This document shows, piece by piece, positions 14,846-24,098 of a stretch of DNA of 64,000 bases. The position numbers and the translations under genes are program-made. The notes beneath the pieces were generated by a model, which was given only the letters and a program-made list of their open reading frames with translations, was not told the DNA's origin and made no database searches. Position 1 is the first letter of the stretch, and each line of letters begins with the position of its first letter. Origin of the DNA: JAJRRS01 sp965230275 (GTDB lineage Bacteria; Planctomycetota; Phycisphaerae; Phycisphaerales; Phycisphaeraceae); the NCBI GenBank assembly GCA_965230275.1, contig CBDDKO010000002.1, positions 1 through 64,000 of the forward strand. The letters run 5' to 3'.

Positions 14846-17170
14846 ATGGCACGAAAAAATGACAGCTGGGGCATCGAGGTCGGGGCGAACGCGATCAAGG
14901 CCGTTCACCTGACCAGCAGCGGGGGGGCCAAGGGCAAGGTCCAGATGGTCGGCCACGAGGTGCTGCCTTTCAAGAAGGTGCTCACCACGCCCGACCTGAA
15001 CGTCGACGAGCAGATCCAGGTCAAGCTCACCGAGCTGCTGGCCGCCCATGACCTGAGCAAGAGCACGGTTTCGATCTCCGTGCCCGGCCACATGGCGTTC
15101 GCCCGTTTCGCCAAGCTCCCGCCGGTCCCGCCGAAGGAAGTGCCCAAGGTCGTCCGCTACGAAGCGGTCCAGCAGATCCCCTTCCCGATCGAGGAAGTCG
15201 AGTGGGACTACCAGGTCTTCCAGCAGGAGGACTCGCCCGAGGTCGAGGTGGGCATCTTCGCGATCACCAAAGAAAAGGTGATGAACTACCTGACCAACTA
15301 CAACGCGGTGAATCTGCAGGTTGACACGTTAACGCTCTCGCCGCTGGCTGTGTACAACGCCTTTGTCTACGACACCGCCGACGACCCGCCCGAAGACGGC
15401 GTGATCTACATGGACATCGGCACGACCAGCACCGACGTCATCATCGTCGAAGACGGCGGGATCTGGCTGCGTACCTTGCCCCTGGGCGGCAACACCTTCA
15501 CCGAAGCATTGGTCAAGGCGTTCAAGCTCAGCTTCCACAAAGCGGAGAAACTCAAACGCGAAGCGGCGACCAGTAAATACGCCCGCCAGATCTTCCAGGC
15601 GATGCGGCCCGTGTTCGCGGACCTGGTGCAGGAGCTGCAGCGTTCGCTGGGCTACTACCAGAGCCTCAACCGCGACGCGAACCTGACAAAACTCGTATGC
15701 GTCGGCTCCACGTTCAAGCTGCCGGGCCTGCAGAAGTTCCTCAAGCAGCAGCTGCAGATCGAAGTGGTTCGCCCCGACGCTTTCGAGCGTATCAGCCCCG
15801 ACGACAAGCACGCTTCGGAGTTTGCGGACCAGGCGGTGAACCTGGCGACGGCCTACGGCCTGGCGCTGCAGGGGCTCGGGCTGGATACGGTGTCCGCCAA
15901 CGTGATGCCGTCGTACATCCTGCGTCAGCGGATGTGGAAGGCCAAGCAGCCCTGGATCGGCGCGGCGGCGGCGTGTTTCGTCGCGATGGCCGGCGTCGCC
16001 GCGGGCACGGCGTTCAAGACCGCCGGCGAGTTCGAGCAGGGCGTCCGGGACGCACGAGCCGCCTACACCCCCGTGTACACACGTGCTAACGAGCTGAAAA
16101 ACCGATACAACGAGATCGACACGACCAGCGACCCCCGCCAACGGATCGAAAACCTGCGCGGCATCCTGGACTCTCGCAATCTTTGGCCGATGCTGCTGGA
16201 AGATGTCAACCTCGCCTGTATGGCCCTCGATCCCAACGGCAGCCAGTCAGTGTTGCTTGGCAACGATTACGACGTGATCGCTCAGATCCCACGTAACGAA
16301 CGTAAGCGGATATACATCCAGTCTATCGCCAGCAAGTACGCCCCCGGCGGTGAAGCCGTGACCACGGGCACAGCCAACGGCGCAACGACAGATGCCTACG
16401 GAGGCGGCTTCGGCAACGATGGCTACGCAGGTGGTATGGGCGACGATGGCTACGGAGGTGGCTATCCCGACGCCGGTTACGGAGCCGGTTACGGAGGTGG
16501 CGGCTACGGCGCGCAGACCGCAGAGGTCGGTGAATCTTTCACCTACAACGACTTCTTCGCAGTTGACAAAACACCTCCCAGCCTGACCGTGACCGTCAAA
16601 GGTATCACGCCAAATCGTGAAGGTTCCAAGTTTCTCGAAGAAAACTTCCTCGCCTGGTTCAAGCGTCCGGAAAACGCGGACAACCCCGATCGACCCTACC
16701 GCTATGTGGCCGACTCGATCGTGTTGAAAGACTTTGGCAAGGTGCCCGTTGCTCCTGCCGATACTGCCGGCGGTGCAGAAGCGGCCGGTGGCTACGGCGC
16801 TTATGGTGATGCCGGCGGCGGGGGGTACGGCGTGACGGCCCCGGCAGCCGGCGGCTACGGTGCGGGTGGGTATGGTGCCGGCGGCGGCTACGGCGATGCC
16901 GGAGGTTATGGCGCAGGCGGTACCGCTTCGGCCACCGATCTGGCGATGCTCCTGCCCCAGCGTCCGTTGGTTGAAGAAGACCGCTCCGGGGACTACCAGT
17001 TCGTCATCCAGTGGAAGGTCGAGCTGCGAAACCCCAATCCCAAGGGCGAAGCAAAGCCCGAATCCACGGACCCTGACGCGCCGCTTGACGAGCCTGCGGA
17101 CGACGGTCTCGAGCCCGGGCAGAGCGCGGCCATACCAACCAACGATGAAGACGAAAGGGGCGCATCATGA
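14846..17170 (+). CDS. pilM: PilM-type actin-like pilus assembly protein with Gly-Tyr extension
   Basis: A 774-residue protein; GGAGG lies 6 bases before the ATG at 14846. Residues 1-360 are a PilM/FtsA-like ATPase fold: WGIEVGANAIKAVHL, the VPKVVRYEAVQQIPFPIEE region, IYMDIGTTSTDVIIV and VCVGSTFKLPGLQKFL. A membrane helix lies near residues 372-390, after which a PilN-like part may follow, so this may be a PilM-PilN fusion (family PilM is about 350 residues). Two Gly-Tyr-Gly rich tracts lie at about residues 517-556 and 647-693. It starts an operon with two further membrane proteins carrying similar tracts, and should act at the inner membrane in a type IV pilus or secretion machine. Confidence 0.9.
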   Translation: MARKNDSWGIEVGANAIKAVHLTSSGGAKGKVQMVGHEVLPFKKVLTTPDLNVDEQIQVKLTELLAAHDLSKSTVSISVPGHMAFARFAKLPPVPPKEVPKVVRYEAVQQIPFPIEEVEWDYQVFQQEDSPEVEVGIFAITKEKVMNYLTNYNAVNLQVDTLTLSPLAVYNAFVYDTADDPPEDGVIYMDIGTTSTDVIIVEDGGIWLRTLPLGGNTFTEALVKAFKLSFHKAEKLKREAATSKYARQIFQAMRPVFADLVQELQRSLGYYQSLNRDANLTKLVCVGSTFKLPGLQKFLKQQLQIEVVRPDAFERISPDDKHASEFADQAVNLATAYGLALQGLGLDTVSANVMPSYILRQRMWKAKQPWIGAAAACFVAMAGVAAGTAFKTAGEFEQGVRDARAAYTPVYTRANELKNRYNEIDTTSDPRQRIENLRGILDSRNLWPMLLEDVNLACMALDPNGSQSVLLGNDYDVIAQIPRNERKRIYIQSIASKYAPGGEAVTTGTANGATTDAYGGGFGNDGYAGGMGDDGYGGGYPDAGYGAGYGGGGYGAQTAEVGESFTYNDFFAVDKTPPSLTVTVKGITPNREGSKFLEENFLAWFKRPENADNPDRPYRYVADSIVLKDFGKVPVAPADTAGGAEAAGGYGAYGDAGGGGYGVTAPAAGGYGAGGYGAGGGYGDAGGYGAGGTASATDLAMLLPQRPLVEEDRSGDYQFVIQWKVELRNPNPKGEAKPESTDPDAPLDEPADDGLEPGQSAAIPTNDEDERGAS

Positions 17171-18594
17171 AAAGCGTCATCGGCTGGATCAAATCGAATC
17201 TCGTGACCGTCGCCAGCGTGATCGTTATCCTCGCCTCGATCGGCGTGATCGTCTGGTCTGTGATGATGGGCGGTGCCGCGGCAAGTGAAGCCTCGGATGA
17301 ACTGAACAAGATGGCCCGTCAACTCCGCAGCTTCGAGGATACGACGGTCCCGTTCCCGCCGGCAAACGTCGACGATCCCCCGGAGAGCATTTCCAACGTT
17401 GTCATTAACGAAGCAACGCTCAAGCGGCTGGACGAGGTCTACGGCAAGATGACCCGTGAGTATGGGCAGGTCTTCGACCCGATCATTGATCGCAACCAGA
17501 CCGGGCACACACTGCTGGTCCCCGGCGTGCTGCCGCAGACCAATGCCAACCACCTCCGTCACGAGACGCGTACCGCTTACCGTGACGCATTCGTAGCGAT
17601 GCTGGACCCCTATGAAGAAACCACACCCGATGCGCCCAGGCTCAATGCCATCGGCGCACTGAATCCCGCTGAGCTTGAGTACGAACTGCGTCTTGTCGAA
17701 GAGGGCTTCCGGCCGACTGGTACACCCGAAGCCGATCGTAGAAATCTGAAAGAACAGAAGGAGCGACGCGCGAAGGAGTTGCTGGTGGACCGGGCCCGGT
17801 CGGCGCACATCTATGCCGACACATTCCCGCAAAGCCCCGGCTTCCCCTTCCAGGTCGATGCCTGGAGCCTGCAGACCGGCCTGCCCAGTTACAACCAGAT
17901 CTGGAATAGCCACATGGACCTGTGGATCCAGCAGGACATCGTCAAGGCGATCGGGATCGCCAACAAGGTAGAAGACCCCGAGTTGAGCGTGGTCGAGGCC
18001 CCGGTCAAGCGACTGATCTCGATCACCGTGATCTCCGGTAATGTCGGGACGGATTCGCAGGGTGGCATGGGTGTCGTCGGCGAAGATAGGGCAAGCGGAG
18101 CAGGCGGCGCTGCCGGATACGGTGCCGCGGCCGGCTACGGCGGGGGGGGGTATGTCGGCGGCTACGGCGGCGCACAGCCCGCGGAAACCGAAGCACCCGT
18201 TGCGACAGCAGGCAGCCCCGATCAGGCGCTTGGCGTTAACTTCAAGATCGGCCCCAGCGGCCGCATCTCCAACGTCATCTACGACGTCCGCCATGCCCGT
18301 GTCGTCATGATCGTGGACTACCAGCAACTCCCGGCGCTCTTTAGCGCGGTCAACAAGGTCAACTTCATGACCGTGCTGGACTGCCAGATACGGGACGTGG
18401 ACGAGTACGAGGCACTCCTGCAGGGCTATGTTTATGGCCAGGGCGACGCCGTGCGTGTGGACATGCTGATCGAGTCGATCTGGCTGCGTGAATGGACCAA
18501 GCAGTACATGCCCGACGATATCAAGAAGGCGTTGGGCATCGTCGACCCGATCGCAGACGCCACGCTCGATAACGAGGAAAACCTGGATTACTGA
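17167..18594 (+). CDS. Pilus-operon membrane protein, PilO-like position
   Basis: A 475-residue protein whose ATG overlaps the pilM stop (ATGA). One N-terminal membrane helix (NLVTVASVIVILASIGVIVWSVMMG, residues about 11-35) is followed by a helical stretch. A Gly-Tyr tract (about residues 312-338) separates it from a C-terminal domain starting NFKIGPSGRISNVIYDVRHA. Topology and position after pilM fit a PilN/PilO-like inner-membrane alignment protein, as in the Amuc_1100-type pilus clusters of Verrucomicrobiota, but sequence similarity is not something I can confirm. I therefore describe the role as inferred. Confidence 0.75.
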   Translation: MKSVIGWIKSNLVTVASVIVILASIGVIVWSVMMGGAAASEASDELNKMARQLRSFEDTTVPFPPANVDDPPESISNVVINEATLKRLDEVYGKMTREYGQVFDPIIDRNQTGHTLLVPGVLPQTNANHLRHETRTAYRDAFVAMLDPYEETTPDAPRLNAIGALNPAELEYELRLVEEGFRPTGTPEADRRNLKEQKERRAKELLVDRARSAHIYADTFPQSPGFPFQVDAWSLQTGLPSYNQIWNSHMDLWIQQDIVKAIGIANKVEDPELSVVEAPVKRLISITVISGNVGTDSQGGMGVVGEDRASGAGGAAGYGAAAGYGGGGYVGGYGGAQPAETEAPVATAGSPDQALGVNFKIGPSGRISNVIYDVRHARVVMIVDYQQLPALFSAVNKVNFMTVLDCQIRDVDEYEALLQGYVYGQGDAVRVDMLIESIWLREWTKQYMPDDIKKALGIVDPIADATLDNEENLDY

Positions 18595-18683
18595 TCGACG
18601 TTGATTGATCCCTTGTCGCCGGGAAAGCCCGACGCTGACAAACTCAATTTGGCCCGGTGGCCGAGATAATAAAGGTGTGAACC

Positions 18684-20714
18684 ATGAACCCCAAAGACAC
18701 CGGCTTTTTGCAAGGCAATATCGAGAAGCTCATCCTTGGCCTCGCCGTGCTATTGCTACTGGCGACCGGCTACTACTTCGTGATGGGCAATCCCTTCCCC
18801 GTCGAGGTCAGTAACCGCGAGATCAGCCCGGACCAGATCGTGCCCAAGATCAAGGGCGCCGCGGACAGCCTCGACCGCAAGATCAGCGCCGATGAGACAG
18901 CACTGCCCGATCGACCGATCCCGTCGTACTCCCAGGCGTTTGTCGAATCGATGGCCGAGTCACCCACAACGATTCAGAAGCTCTCACCAATCGCCGCTCC
19001 GGGGCTGGCGTCATCCGTCGTTCCACCACCAGGTGACCTGCCAACCTACGACCTACCCAACCCGCCGGTCACCGAGGAAATCCTCACCCGCAAGGGCCAC
19101 GCCGTGCTCAGCGACACCATCCCCACCCGTGAGATGGAGAGCCTGATCCAGATGGTCGGTAACCGCCAGCCTCGCGACTTCAACTACGTCAGCGTCGCCG
19201 CCACATTCGACATGGATGAATGGATCGAACGGCTGCAGTCCGGCGATAAGGACTCGCGCATCCCCGGTCGCTGGTGGAACAGCATGATCGGCATCGCCGG
19301 CGTCTCGCTCCAGCGGCAGGAACTGGATGAGCAGACAGGCGAGTGGATCAACACCACCCTGGTCGAGCCGCTGCCCAACCAACTCGCGTACCAGCCCGGC
19401 GTCCCGTTCCAGGGTAACTCTCAGCAGATCAAGCTGGCCATCCAGCAGGTCCGCACCAGCCAGGAACTGATCGCCCGGCCTGACTTCCCCGAAACCAGTG
19501 GTAACATTATCTGGAGCCCGCCCAACGAGGACGCCAAGGAACTCGACGCCGACGGCCAGCGTAAACTCTCCAGGCTGAACAGCCGGGTCGACAAACTCGA
19601 TGAGCAGATCGAACGGCTCCGGGAAACGATTCAAAAAGCCAGGGAGGCCGAAGCCCTGCGCGGTGAACGCTCCGGTGCTGAGCGTGCGCCGCGTCCACGG
19701 CCCAGCGGCCGGACACCCGCTGGCGGCGGAGGCTACGGCGATGGCGGCGGCGGTCGGGCCCCGGCAGGTCGGCCTGCCTCTCGTAGCAACCGCGATGCCG
19801 CGGATGCACCCCAGACCCCTGAAGAGCGTCTTCAGCTGCTTGAGTCTCAGTTGGTAGAAGCCAAGATCGAGCGCAACGAACTGCTCGGTATCGAAACCGA
19901 CGTCCTGAGCCGAGGCAGCGGACGAGGCACGACGGGCGGCTACGGTGAGGGTGGTTACGGGGGGGCCTATGACGATAGTGGCTACGGCGGATACGGTGGC
20001 GCTGGCACCGATCCTTACGGTGCCGGCGGGTACGGTGCGGCTGCCGGTGGTTACGGCCAACCCGGTGGTGTCGGGACGGGCGAACTTGTCGAACCCGAAT
20101 CGCGAAAGATCCAGGTTTGGGCACACGACCTGAGCATCGAGCCCGGCAAAACCTACCGCTACCGCGTGGTTGTGTCCGTGCTCAACCCGCTGTACCGCCA
20201 GAAGCGCGTCGCCGATGCCCAGCGGGCAGAAAACTACGACCAGATCGCACTGGGCCCCGACGAGCAGGAACTCGCGGCGTCCCCCTGGTCCGAACCGGTT
20301 AAGGTCGATAGCCGTCACTACTTCTTCATGGTCAAGGGTTCGACGCAGAACGCACGCGTCGAGGTCTGGCGGGTCTACAACGGGCAGTGGGTGAAGGATC
20401 AGTTCGATGTCCGCCCGGGCGACCCGATCGGCCAGCCAACCCAGGTGACTTTGACGAACGGCCGCAGCCTGAACCTGGACATGAACGTCGGCCTGATCGT
20501 CGTGGACCTCGTCTCGGCCTCCGCCGGCGGCGCGTTCGGCAGCGCCGACGTCCGTATGCTCTATCTTGACCCTCTAACCAACCAGATCGTCGAGCGCAGC
20601 CTCGAAGCCGACCGCGACAACGAAGACAAGATCCGGCTGGAGAACCAGAAGGCGCTCGAAGAAGAGCTGGCGCTGACCCCGCCACCGCCCGACGCGGCCG
20701 CCAGGAACTTCTGA
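18684..20714 (+). CDS. Pilus-operon membrane protein with coiled coil and Gly-Tyr tracts
   Basis: A 676-residue protein starting MNPKDTGFLQGNIEKLILG, with one membrane helix at about 18-35. A proline-rich linker and a domain around residues 150-280 are followed by a short coiled coil (LNSRVDKLDEQIERLRETIQ, about 292-320). Gly-Tyr and Gly-Arg tracts occupy about 350-365 and 418-466. A C-terminal domain begins KIQVWAHDLSIEPGKTYRYR. No family recognised. It follows the second operon gene by 89 bases on the same strand and shares its architecture: helix, soluble part, Gly-Tyr tract, terminal domain. A partner in the same envelope complex is likely. Confidence 0.72.
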   Translation: MNPKDTGFLQGNIEKLILGLAVLLLLATGYYFVMGNPFPVEVSNREISPDQIVPKIKGAADSLDRKISADETALPDRPIPSYSQAFVESMAESPTTIQKLSPIAAPGLASSVVPPPGDLPTYDLPNPPVTEEILTRKGHAVLSDTIPTREMESLIQMVGNRQPRDFNYVSVAATFDMDEWIERLQSGDKDSRIPGRWWNSMIGIAGVSLQRQELDEQTGEWINTTLVEPLPNQLAYQPGVPFQGNSQQIKLAIQQVRTSQELIARPDFPETSGNIIWSPPNEDAKELDADGQRKLSRLNSRVDKLDEQIERLRETIQKAREAEALRGERSGAERAPRPRPSGRTPAGGGGYGDGGGGRAPAGRPASRSNRDAADAPQTPEERLQLLESQLVEAKIERNELLGIETDVLSRGSGRGTTGGYGEGGYGGAYDDSGYGGYGGAGTDPYGAGGYGAAAGGYGQPGGVGTGELVEPESRKIQVWAHDLSIEPGKTYRYRVVVSVLNPLYRQKRVADAQRAENYDQIALGPDEQELAASPWSEPVKVDSRHYFFMVKGSTQNARVEVWRVYNGQWVKDQFDVRPGDPIGQPTQVTLTNGRSLNLDMNVGLIVVDLVSASAGGAFGSADVRMLYLDPLTNQIVERSLEADRDNEDKIRLENQKALEEELALTPPPPDAAARNF

Positions 20715-20792
20715 GCCTCTGTTACGTTTAGCGGGCGATCGCAGATCGCCGTGCCCACGTAGCATGTCGTCAATATCAACGCTTAAGCAAAG

Positions 20793-20836
20793 CACGAGCG
20801 GTAAGCCTCAGGCTCACCGTTCGTGTTTTCTTTTAC
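20793..20836 (+). terminator. Terminator between the pilM operon and rseP (convergent)
   Basis: A 15-bp stem with G-U pairs (CACGAGCGGTAAGCC at 20793-20807 with GGCTCACCGTTCGTG at 20811-20825), loop TCA, followed by TTTTCTTTT on the plus strand. It may also stop minus-strand transcripts from rseP. Confidence 0.8.
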
Positions 20837-20857
20837 GTTCATAATTTAGGTTCAGTC

Positions 20858-22861
20858 TTACGCCATCCCCAGCAGGCGGAGCACGTCGTTGTAGGTCACG
20901 AACAGGAACACGCAGCCCAGCAACGCCAGACCGACAAGCGTCGCCGCCGTCTGCACCTTGACGCTCACCGGCGAGCCCTTGATCTTCTCCATCGCCAGGA
21001 ACACCGCCTGCCCGCCGTCCGTGATCGGGATCGGCAGGAAGTTGATCACCGCCAGGTTCACACTGATCAGCCCGAGGAAAAACAGCAGGTATTCCCAGCC
21101 GCGTTCCGCGATGATCGTGCCCTGATGCACAATCCCCACCGGCCCGGACAGCTTGTCCGCCGGCACGGTGCCCTGGAACAGACGCAGCAGCGTCATGTAT
21201 GTCTGCGTGATGAACTGGTGGGTCTTCGTGAACCCCAGCGACATCGCCTCCATCGGGTTGTCGCCGACCACGGCCTTCTGGAGGTTCCGACTCGGCATCC
21301 CCTCGGGCAGCGGCGCGACCCACCCCGCCTTGGCGATCTGCTTGCACATCTCAACACTAACCGGCACCTCCGCCGTCTCCACCGGGCGGTCAGCCAGATT
21401 CACTTCGTACGTGATCTTCACATCCGTCGTTTCGCCATCGTAAACAGCCCCGCCGAGGATGCGCTGCATGTCGGCGAACGAGTCCACCGGCTCATCATTA
21501 ATCGATACGATCCGCGAACCACGGACCAGGTCCATCGCTAACGCTGACTCGGAATCCGGCTGTGTGTGGCTGACCACGGGCAGGTCGGTTGCTGCAGTTA
21601 ACACGATGCCTAGGCGGTCGCTCTTCGGCTTGATCGGGTCGAGTGTGATCTGTTCACCGTCACGTAGAACAGTCAGGGTTACCGGCTCGCCGTTGGCGGC
21701 CTTGACCGTATCCTGCAATTCCTTCATGGCAGGCCATACCAGGTCGTCGACCGAGACGATCACGTCACCCACCTGCATCCCGCCTTTCTCGGCGGGCGAC
21801 TTCTCCGACAACATGGCAACCTTCGTCGCCGGGATCAGACCCAGCAGGCCGGCCGGGCCTTCCTCGGGCTGGATCAGCCTCGGCTTCGCTCGGGTTTGAA
21901 CATCAATCGTTGTGTCTGACTTCGGATCGGAGAAGCTGACCACTACCGGCTCACCCATCGCCGCGGTGACGGCCCGGTGATACTGACCGTAGCGCTCGAT
22001 CGGCTGGCCGTTGACGGCGGTGATGGTCATGCCCTGCTTCACGCCGGCCTGATCGATCGGGCTTCCCTCAAGCACCACGCCGACTTCAAGGTTCAGCGGG
22101 GCATCGATCCCGATCGAAAAGAGGCCGATCTCCTTGTCTTTGACCGGCGGGATGTGGTAGGTCAACGTGTCCTCTTCACCGGGACGATCCACAGTCAGGG
22201 CCAGCGTTGAGCCGCCGCGTGCAAGGATGGTGGCGTACTTGACGTCCATCATGTCGCCGACTTCTTTGCCGTCGATGTGCGTGATATGGTCGTCCAGCTG
22301 CAGGCCGAGGTAGGCCTGCTCGCCGTCGTGGCCTTCGGCGTAGGTGGTCGCGGCGGGGGAGTCGAGCCTCACGTCTCCGACGATCGCCGGGGGGAACATC
22401 ACGCCGGACATGAAGGCGATGGCGAAGAAGATCAGCCCGAAGATGATGTTCATGATCACGCCGGCGGAGATCACCGCGAAGCGTGCACTGACGGATTTGT
22501 TATTAAACGCGCGGGGGTCTTCGCTGCGTGCGGTCGGGTCCATGTCCTCCTGGCCTAGCATCTTGACGTAGCCGCCCAGGGGGATGTAGTTCAGCCGGTA
22601 CTCCGTCTCGCCGAGTGTCGCGGGGTCCGCGCCTTCCGCCAGCAGCTTCTCGTACTCGGGCTCGGTCGTGCCGACACGGAAGCCCAGGCCCTTACGCCAG
22701 GTCAGCAGCGACTGGCCGAAGCCGATGGCGAACTGCGTGGTCTTGACCCCGACCATCTTGGCGACCAGGAAGTGGCCCAGCTCGTGGACGAAGATCAGGA
22801 ACCCGAACCCGATCACGATCAGGGCCATGGAGAAGAGCGTGTTGTTCATCAGTGCTTGCAT
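20858..22861 (-). CDS. rseP: Site-2 intramembrane metalloprotease, RseP family
   Basis: A 667-residue M50 protease. The zinc motif HELGH is at residues 26-30 in the first membrane helix, and the second conserved site is FLPIPITDGGQAVF near the C-terminus. Two to three PDZ-like domains lie between (ADVIVS-type loops such as GGMQVGDVIVSVDDLVWP). At 667 residues it is longer than E. coli RseP (450), owing to the extended PDZ region. The family cleaves anti-sigma factors or signal peptides within the membrane. It lies 31 bases downstream of dxr on the same strand, a pairing common in bacteria. No strong ribosome site is seen; ATG at 22849 is an alternative start. Confidence 0.93.
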   Translation of the reverse strand: MQALMNNTLFSMALIVIGFGFLIFVHELGHFLVAKMVGVKTTQFAIGFGQSLLTWRKGLGFRVGTTEPEYEKLLAEGADPATLGETEYRLNYIPLGGYVKMLGQEDMDPTARSEDPRAFNNKSVSARFAVISAGVIMNIIFGLIFFAIAFMSGVMFPPAIVGDVRLDSPAATTYAEGHDGEQAYLGLQLDDHITHIDGKEVGDMMDVKYATILARGGSTLALTVDRPGEEDTLTYHIPPVKDKEIGLFSIGIDAPLNLEVGVVLEGSPIDQAGVKQGMTITAVNGQPIERYGQYHRAVTAAMGEPVVVSFSDPKSDTTIDVQTRAKPRLIQPEEGPAGLLGLIPATKVAMLSEKSPAEKGGMQVGDVIVSVDDLVWPAMKELQDTVKAANGEPVTLTVLRDGEQITLDPIKPKSDRLGIVLTAATDLPVVSHTQPDSESALAMDLVRGSRIVSINDEPVDSFADMQRILGGAVYDGETTDVKITYEVNLADRPVETAEVPVSVEMCKQIAKAGWVAPLPEGMPSRNLQKAVVGDNPMEAMSLGFTKTHQFITQTYMTLLRLFQGTVPADKLSGPVGIVHQGTIIAERGWEYLLFFLGLISVNLAVINFLPIPITDGGQAVFLAMEKIKGSPVSVKVQTAATLVGLALLGCVFLFVTYNDVLRLLGMA

Positions 22862-22892
22862 GATTGATTCCGGTGTCTGTCCGGGAGGGTTG

Positions 22893-24098
22893 TCAGTGGG
22901 TTGCGGGGGCCGGCATCTCGGCCAGGCTCCGGGCTACATACTCGCGGGCCTGCCGGTCGGCGTCCAGCACGGTGGCCAGGTCGTCCAGCCGCTGGATCGG
23001 CACCTTCGATAGCGCCGCTTCAGCTAAGTCTACGATACGACCGAAGGCGATCTTGCGTTCGAGAAATGCCCTGACCGCCACCTCATTGGCCGCATTAAAC
23101 ACAGCCCCGGCCGTCCCCCCGGTCTGGATGACCTCATACGCGAGGCGGGGGGCCTTGAACTTGTCAAAATCGACCGCTTCGAAGTGCAGGTTGTGCAGCC
23201 GAGACCAGTCCATCGCGTCGCTGCAGCCCCCGGCCCGGTCGGGGTACGTCAGGGCGTACTGGATCGGCGTCCGCATGTCCGGCGGCCCCAGCTGCGCCAG
23301 CACCGAGTTGTCCGTGAACTCGACGAAGCTGTGCACGATCGATTCGGGGTGTACCAGCAGGTCGATCTTCTCCCCAGGAAGATCAAAAAGCCAATGCGCT
23401 TCGATCACCTCAAGCGACTTGTTCATCATCGTCGCCGAGTCGATCGTGATCTTCGGTCCCATGTTCCAGGTCGGATGCTTCAGGGCCTGGTCGGCGGTGG
23501 CGCTCTGCATGTCCCGCTTGGCCCATGTGCGGAACGGCCCGCCGCTTGCCGTCAAGACGATGCGCTTGATGCGCTGGCGTGCGTGGTCGGTGGTGCTCAG
23601 GCACTGGAAGATGGCGGAATGTTCCGAGTCCACCGGAATCAGCGTCGCGCCGTGCTCGGCAAGCATTGGTCGGACCAACTCACCGGCGGCGACGAGCGTT
23701 TCCTTGTTCGACAGGCTGATGGTCAGACCGAGCTTGATTGCTTCGAGCGTCGGCGCGAGCCCGGCGGCCCCGACAATCGCGGCGGCACAATCGGTCGCGG
23801 GGACCTCACGCACGAGTTGCGCGGCGGCGTCTTCGCCGACAAAGACCGTGCATTCGGGCAGGGCGTCACGGACGGCTTTCGCCTGACCCGAGTCGTTGAT
23901 CGCGACGTGTTTGACCTTGTGCCAGCGTGCCTGCTCGATCAGCGTGTTGGCGTTGCCGCCTGCGCTTAAACCGACGACCTCGATCCCCGCGCCGGCGGTG
24001 CGGTTGAGGTGATCGACCACGTTCAACGTGTTCGCGCCGATCGACCCGGTCGAACCCAGGACGATCAGTCGGCGAGTTGTTGACGAAGGATCGGTCAT
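22893..24098 (-). CDS. dxr: 1-deoxy-D-xylulose 5-phosphate reductoisomerase
   Basis: A 401-residue enzyme of the methylerythritol phosphate pathway that converts DXP to MEP with NADPH. Visible are the cofactor motif VLGSTGSIGANTLNV, the substrate loop LTASGGPFRTW, the metal-binding VDSEHSAIFQCL and the HPESIVHSFVEF motif. Length is normal. Its ATG overlaps the stop of the RNase E/G gene by 4 bases (ATGA), indicating translational coupling. It supplies isoprenoid precursors in the cytoplasm. Confidence 0.97.
   Translation of the reverse strand: MTDPSSTTRRLIVLGSTGSIGANTLNVVDHLNRTAGAGIEVVGLSAGGNANTLIEQARWHKVKHVAINDSGQAKAVRDALPECTVFVGEDAAAQLVREVPATDCAAAIVGAAGLAPTLEAIKLGLTISLSNKETLVAAGELVRPMLAEHGATLIPVDSEHSAIFQCLSTTDHARQRIKRIVLTASGGPFRTWAKRDMQSATADQALKHPTWNMGPKITIDSATMMNKSLEVIEAHWLFDLPGEKIDLLVHPESIVHSFVEFTDNSVLAQLGPPDMRTPIQYALTYPDRAGGCSDAMDWSRLHNLHFEAVDFDKFKAPRLAYEVIQTGGTAGAVFNAANEVAVRAFLERKIAFGRIVDLAEAALSKVPIQRLDDLATVLDADRQAREYVARSLAEMPAPATH

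Noticed and set aside
16993..18327. 444-codon open frame antisense to the second pilus-operon gene
   Set aside because: High-GC coding DNA leaves long antisense frames; this one has Val/Asp/Gly-biased composition, no ribosome site and no domain.
19053..20318. 421-codon open frame antisense to the third pilus-operon gene
   Set aside because: Same reason: it lies wholly within a convincing plus-strand gene and has no protein-like features.
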